The notes below the pieces were generated by a model. It did no database searches and was not told the DNA's origin. It worked only from the letters and a program-made list of their open reading frames with translations. A stretch of DNA of 64,000 bases from the NCBI GenBank assembly GCA_024291935.2, contig CM044316.1:4766501-4830500 (forward strand), given 5' to 3'. Shown one piece after another: positions 58,895 through 64,000 of this stretch (its first letter is position 1; each line of letters starts with the position of its first letter). The stretch comes from Okapia johnstoni. Its lineage: Eukaryota; Chordata; Mammalia; Artiodactyla; Giraffidae. A program made the translations under genes and the position numbers.

Positions 58895-59404
58895 ACTCTT
58901 ATCTTTTTGATGGCATTTTAACAGGTGTGAAGTGATATTTCATTGTGGTTTTGATTTGCATTTGTCTGATGACTAGTGACTTTAAACATCTTTTCATGGA
59001 CTGTACCTGTTGGCCATTTGGATGTCTTCTTTGAAAAAAATGTCTATTTGGTTCTTCTGCCCATTTAAAAAAGTCATATTGTTTGGGTTTTGAGTTATGT
59101 ATTTTGGATATTAACCCCTTATCAGATATAGAGTTTGCAAATATTTTCTCCCATTCTGTAGTTTGTCTTTTCATTTTGTTGATGGTTTCCTTTGCTGTGC
59201 AGAAGCTTTTCAGTTTGATGTAGTCCCACTTGTTTATTTCTTTATTGCTTACTGTTGCATGAAGCAACTGTTTTCTAACGTAACATTTTACTTCATTTAA
59301 TGATTTTTTTCAGTATATATTTTGAGTTATTTCCTTAGTGACTGTTCTAGGCTTACCATATGCATTTCAACTTAGAATCTCCTTGGATTTTTGCTGTCTT
59401 AAAT

Positions 59405-59578
59405 TTTTTTAAAAAATATTTACTTATTTTGGCTGCACAGGTCTTAGTTGCAGTATGCTAACTCTTAGTTGCATCATGCATGTGGGATCTAGTTCCTCAT
59501 CTGGGGATCAAAGCTGGGCCCCTGCATTTGGAGCATGAAGCCTTGCCCACTAGACCATCTGGGAAGTCTCTATGCTGC
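59405..59578 (-). mobile_element. tRNA-derived SINE
   Basis: TTACTTATTTTGGCTGCACA to TAGACCATCTGGGAAGTCT. Confidence 0.82.
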
Positions 59579-59654
59579 CTAAATTTTAAGGACATATATA
59601 GAAATGTTGAGCTTACATATGTCATTTCCTTTTCCCCATTTTGTCCTATTATTG

Positions 59655-59852
59655 TGTGTGAAAGTTGCTCGGTTCTGACTCTTTGCAACCCCCTGGACTG
59701 TGTAGCTCACCAGGCTCCTCTGCCCATAAAATTCTCTAGGTAAGAATACTGGAGTTTGTATTCCCTTCTCCAGGGGATCTTCCCGACCCAGGGATGGAAC
59801 CTGGGTCTCCTGCATTGCAGGCAGATTCTTTACCATCTGAGCCACCAGAGAA
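59655..59852 (-). mobile_element. Bov-tA SINE
   Basis: GTGTGTGAAAGTTGCTCGGT to CATCTGAGCCACCAGAGAAG. Confidence 0.88.
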
Positions 59853-60105
59853 GGCCATGCTATTATTGTTATTATTATGCTATTATTGTTTTACATATTG
59901 CATCCACGTGTGTTACAGAACAAATAATACACTGTTATAATGATTACTCCATGCAGTTATATGTTTGACAAAGAATCCAAGAAAACAAGGGAGTTGTTAT
60001 ATTGGTTTTCTCTTTTTGAATTTCTGGTTCGATTCCTTTGTTTTTGTCAATTAGAGTTACCAGAATGGAGCAGGACCCTATGGTCTTCTGCCTGCCTTTT
60101 GTCTA

Positions 60106-60714
60106 TGACAAAAAACTTTAGCCAAAGAATAAGTTTAATCAGAGAAGTGAGAAAATGCAGAAACAAAGGGAAACAATTCAACAAGACTAAACAGTAACAG
60201 TTTAGTCATTAAACATAGTCAAGGACTTTTAGTTCCTCTTCATGAGTTGTAAATAATATTCTGAGCAGTATGCTGTGTGCTGTCTTTAAGATACTGAAAT
60301 CCCTACCGGGTGGAAGAAGTGAACTACATGATAACCAGACTGTAGCCATGACATAAGCAAAGATGTTACAATTTCAACAACTGGCATCAAGGACTTGGGA
60401 ACAAACTGACCCTGGAACTGAAGATTAACTGTAAGGAAACAGTCAGGGTGATGCTGCAGACCACTGAGCGACCGATTTGAAGATGACTGTCAGAGCTGGC
60501 TGTGCTATTTCTGCATGTAGCCCCATCCCTCTGTCTATAAAACCTCTCGCCCACTGATTGTCAATGGGTGGGGGGGGGTCAGCCTTTGGAAGGAGTCCAT
60601 CTTCCCTGCACCCCAATTGCCAGTATCCAAAAATAAAGCAAACTTTCCTTTCTACCAACTTGCCTTTTTATTGGCTTTTGAGCAGCAAACAGCCAGACCC
60701 CACTTTGGGTAACA
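60106..60714 (+). mobile_element. Class I ERV solo LTR
   Basis: Begins TGACAAAAAACTTTAGCC and ends GGGTAACA. TATAAAA at 60536-60542 and AATAAA at 60632-60637 are spaced as in a gammaretrovirus-type LTR. No internal sequence follows, so it is solo. No clear target duplication. Confidence 0.78.
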
Positions 60715-61384
60715 TTACTACTTGGTGTTATTTCCTGATTTTAACACAGCTTTGTTCCTCTCATCTCCTTTGTGCTATTATTGACAAATATATTACCTTT
60801 CTACATGTTATAAGCCCCCAAATAAAATTAATAATTTTTATACAACTGCTTTTTAAAATCAGTTGAGACAAAAGGAAAAATATGCATGCATGCTGGTTTT
60901 TTTTTATAATTACAGAATTACCTTTATCTATGGTCTTTAATTTTTTGTATGCATCGAATTAATGTCACCCCCCTCCCCTCCCCACCTTTTGGGGTCTTTC
61001 CCTGCTGAAGAGCCCAGGAGGGAGACTAGTCAGTTGATGCCTTTCAGGCGGACACTTAGGGTGTGAAAATCTGAACGCTTGGAGGGAGAAGAACATGACA
61101 GAGAAAGGGTGGTCAGGGCATTAGGCTTGCACCTTCCTGACTCTGGCCCCCTCGCTGGGCCCATTGGCAGGTGAGAGGTGACTCCATTAGAACGGTGCTG
61201 CCGTGAGTGTCCACTAGATGGCAGAAGAGCCTTTGCCTGTCTTTGCCAGGCTGAGGCCAAATAGCCTAGGACATTGATGTGGGGTAAACAAGTTTCCTGG
61301 ACATTACTACTCTGGGCCTCAGTTTCCCCATCTGCAAGATGGGGCTAATTATAGTCCCCAGCTTGTAGGGTTGTTGGGAAGTCT
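60715..61384. other. Intergenic; MIR remnant at right end
   Basis: CTCAGTTTCCCCATCTGCAA at about 61318 is a MIR end on the minus strand. No gene seen. Confidence 0.5.
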
Positions 61385-61602
61385 GGTGCGTGCATCCTCA
61401 GTCGTATCCAACTCTTTTGTGACCCCATGGACTGTAGCCCGCCAGGCTCCTCTGCCCATGGGATTTTCCAGGCAAGAATACTGGAGTGGGTTGCCATTTT
61501 CTCCTCCAGGGGGTCTTTCTGACCCAGGGATCAAACACGCATCTCCTGCATCTCCTGCATTGGCAGGTGGATTCTTTATAACTGAGCCATCAGGGAAACC
61601 AT
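61385..61602 (-). mobile_element. Bov-tA SINE
   Basis: GGTGCGTGCATCCTCAGTCG to ACTGAGCCATCAGGGAAACC. Confidence 0.9.
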
Positions 61603-62038
61603 TGGGTGGTTTAAAAGGTGTATAATTGTTTGTACTGGGGTAGTAGGGGCTCTCTGTCTTTGCTAGCTGTACCCCTCCTGCTGTGTGTGAACCCAACGCT
61701 CTGGGTCTTAGTTTCCCCAAACTTCGGGGAGGGAACAGGCAGTGGAAAGAAGTCTTAGAGCCTGGTGCAAAAAATGAATCCTGCGAGGGCAGGAGAGGAT
61801 CCAGAGGAGGGGCAGTAGGAAGGACAGGGAACAGAAGGGAGAGGGGAGGAGGGTAAAGTGGAGAAGGAGGGTGATAGGAAGAACCCCGGCCTTGGGACCT
61901 GGCGCTACTGTCGCCAAAGCCTGGGTCAGGATGACCTTTGCAGCTAAGAAGAGGGACGAACACTTGGGGTGTGTGTGTGTGTATTCTGTCTAAAAGTGTT
62001 TTTTTGTCTGTTTGTTTGTTTTTATGTTTTGGCCCTAC
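61603..62038. other. Intergenic; purine-rich stretch
   Basis: 61720-61890 is G/A-rich on the plus strand, and a short (GT)n lies at about 61970-61982. No gene seen. Confidence 0.45.
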
Positions 62039-62385
62039 CTGGCTTCTTTGCTAGCTCAGCTGGTAAAGAATCTGCCTGCAAAGCAGGAGACCCTGGTTTG
62101 ACTATTGGGTCTGAAAGATCTCCTGGAGAAGGGATAGGCTACCAACTCCAGTGTTCTTGGGCTTCCTTGGTGGCTCAGATGGTAAAGAATCTACCTGCAA
62201 TGCAGGAAACCTAGGTTCAATCCCTGGGTTGGGAAGATGCCCTGCAGGAGGGCATGGCAACCCACTCCAGTATTCTTGCCTGGAGAAATCCCAGGGACAG
62301 AGGAGCCTGGTGGGCTGCAGTCGATGGGGTCGCAAAGAGTTGGACATGACTGAGCGACTAAGCACAGCACAGCACCTGCCTGGCA
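62039..62385 (+). mobile_element. Two tandem Bov-tA SINEs (first truncated)
   Basis: First copy CTGGCTTCTTTGCTAGCTCA breaks off at CAACTCCAGTGTTCTTGG. A second full copy starts GGCTTCCTTGGTGGCTCAGA at about 62159 and ends GACTAAGCACAGCACAGCAC. Confidence 0.9.
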
Positions 62386-63519
62386 AGTGCTGTCATGGTT
62401 CTCGCTGTGCCCCTGACCCACCCTCTTGCCCCTGTGCACCCCTCCTGGCTGCCCTCACCTGGGGCCAAGCAGGAATCTGACCGGATAAGCTGGCCCTGGA
62501 CCAGAGATCTTAAGCCAGGCATCGCTCTGTTTCTGTTACCATCATTCAATTAGGTGCAGCCAAGTTCCTGGTTCATGAGGCCGCCTCAGTGCCCTGGACC
62601 AGTTTGTTAATCCAGGCTTCTCATGCATCATCAAGTTGGCCCTCCTGGGCTGTCCTGGCTGTCACATTTGGAGCTCTGCCATCCTGACCACTCCCTTCTC
62701 CATCTCGGCACCTCCGTCCTTCCAGGGCTCTGCTGGCCGGAGTTCTGCTCCTGTCCTTTTGTTCCCAGATGTCTGCAAGCCACCTGCTCCCCTGTACCCC
62801 AGGTGCCACCCCATCCTTGCCCTAGCCTCTTTCCCCCCTCGTCTCCTGTCCCCAATTGTCTCTGCTCTCAACCTTCCTAAGGTTCCTCCTCTGAATTCAT
62901 TCATTCTTCAGTACCTACTGTGTATCGGGAACTGGGGACACAGCCGTGACCATAACAACCAAAAGCTCCAGCTAGAAGGGAGCTGACATAGCAATGGGGG
63001 AAATGACCAAAAACAAGATAAAGAAGAAAAATATGTACCACAGCAGAGTGTGGTGTGCAGGTTAGGGAGAAAAATTAAGTAAGGAGGGTGGGTCTCTGTG
63101 GGCTCTGCACAGCTATCTGCCCTCCCCCCCACACACACATGGGGGCCAGATCCCTATTTTCACTTCTCAGTCTATCTGGGGGGAATCCTAGGGCATTGTG
63201 AGGAGAAGCAAAGCAAGCTTGAGGCTCTTTCTTCATCACTCAACCGCCCCTAGCCTCAATGTTCCCCTCTGTATACGGGTATCACAGTTCACACCTCTGA
63301 GGTTGTTTCAAGGATTAACTGAATTACCCCCAGTGGGCACCTGATGTACTGGTGATCGCTTGATAAGTGTTTGTTGTTCTTATCACCAATGACTGGTTTG
63401 GTTCACGGTCAAGTTCTGAACAGCAGCTCCAGAATTCCCATTCCCCGCTCCCCCCCCCCCGCCCCCCGCAATCTGTGTAATTAAATATACTTCCTTTTTT
63501 GATCAACACTTAACATTTT
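62386..63519. other. Intergenic, mostly single-copy; L2 and MIR remnants
   Basis: L2-like at about 62900-62990 (CAGTACCTACTGTGTATCGG) and MIR-like at about 63230-63370. In human, the divergent JAK3 gene begins upstream of RPL18A, but no JAK3 exon is recognisable here. Confidence 0.5.
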
Positions 63520-63830
63520 TATCATTTTATCTACTTTTGGCTGTACTGGGTCTGCATTACTGTGCAGGCTTTTCTTTAGTTGTGGCGAGCGGGAGCTACT
63601 CTAGCTGCTGCGCTCGGGCTTCTCATTGTGCTGGCTTCTCTTGTGGAGCACGGGCTCTAGGGCGAGGAGGCTTCAGTAGTTGCGGCCCATGGGCTCATAT
63701 GGCTCCCGGGCTCTAGAGCGCAGGCTCCATAGTTGTGGCGCACGGGCTGTCGCTCTGCGGCACGTGGGATCTTCCCAGATCAGGGATTGAACCTCTGTCT
63801 CCTTACCATTGAGCCATCGGAGAAGCCCTT
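63520..63830 (-). mobile_element. tRNA-derived SINE
   Basis: TTTTGGCTGTACTGGGTCTG to CATTGAGCCATCGGAGAAGC. Confidence 0.85.
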
Positions 63831-63857
63831 AACTTTTAAAAACTATTAACAGATACA

Positions 63858-64000
63858 AGCTTCCCAGGTGGCACTAGTGGTAAAGAATCTGCCTGCCAAT
63901 GCAAGTAACACAAGAGATGAGGGTTTGATCCCTGGGTCAGGAAGATACCCTGGAGGAGGAAATGGCAACCCACTCTGGTATTTTTGCTGGGAGAATTCCA
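63858..64000 (+). mobile_element. Bov-tA SINE, cut by window end
   Basis: AGCTTCCCAGGTGGCACTAG head; the body runs off the right edge. Confidence 0.92.

Larger units (their letters stand above)
58480..59330 (-). pseudogene. L1 ORF2 C-terminal fragment with nested SINEs
   Basis: The frame at 58899-59267 on the minus strand reads as L1 ORF2 C-terminus ([40 protein letters not shown]). It is interrupted by a Bov-tA (58587-58795) and a tRNA-SINE piece (58797-58894). Confidence 0.85.

Noticed and set aside
62386..63519. Possible JAK3 5' exon
   Set aside because: Expected nearby by human synteny, but no recognisable exon or CpG promoter is visible.

Overview
This window is nuclear DNA of a ruminant, most likely a bovid. 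The reasons are BovB (RTE) LINE fragments, many Bov-tA/Bov-A2 SINEs, other cetartiodactyl tRNA-derived SINEs, and intron-bearing mammalian genes. I cannot separate cattle, sheep or goat by eye. It matches the segment equivalent to human 19p13.11, with RPL18A followed by SLC5A5 in one transcriptional direction, here the minus strand.

Two complete protein genes can be read exon by exon. RPL18A (ribosomal protein eL20) has five coding exons between 52308 and 49053, 176 aa, and carries the H/ACA snoRNA SNORA68 in intron 3 (49565-49698). SLC5A5 (thyroid sodium/iodide symporter, NIS) has 15 coding exons between 41657 and 31283, 642 aa, all with GT/AG junctions and a continuous frame. Its TATA-like AATAAAT element (42064-42070) and CpG-rich 5' region are visible. 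A second CpG island at about 2.0-2.7 kb has a perfect CRE and two opposed YY1-like motifs. By synteny it is the likely 5' end of the next gene, CCDC124, running off the left edge, but no CCDC124 coding sequence is in the window.

The rest is mostly transposon-derived. 4.4-11.5 kb is a decayed class I (gammaretrovirus-like) provirus on the minus strand, with two LTRs, a PBS matching tRNA-His, gag/pro/pol remnants and only a scrap of env. 11.5-30 kb is layered SINEs, L1 fragments, MLT1 LTRs, MER5A copies and a class II solo LTR inserted in a SINE. 31-42 kb is SLC5A5, with an L1/SINE block in intron 12. 42-49 kb is the SLC5A5 upstream region with two BovB pieces. 49-52.6 kb is RPL18A and its promoter. 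52.7-64 kb is SINE/L1 rich, with a 5'-inverted BovB insertion that keeps a 612-codon ORF, and a class I solo LTR.

I found no operon, CRISPR array or unknown multi-gene system. The most interesting signals are the twin-primed BovB, the provirus features (tRNA-His PBS, lost env, gag-region minisatellite) and promoter architecture. Family names for repeats come from remembered consensus patterns, not a library search.
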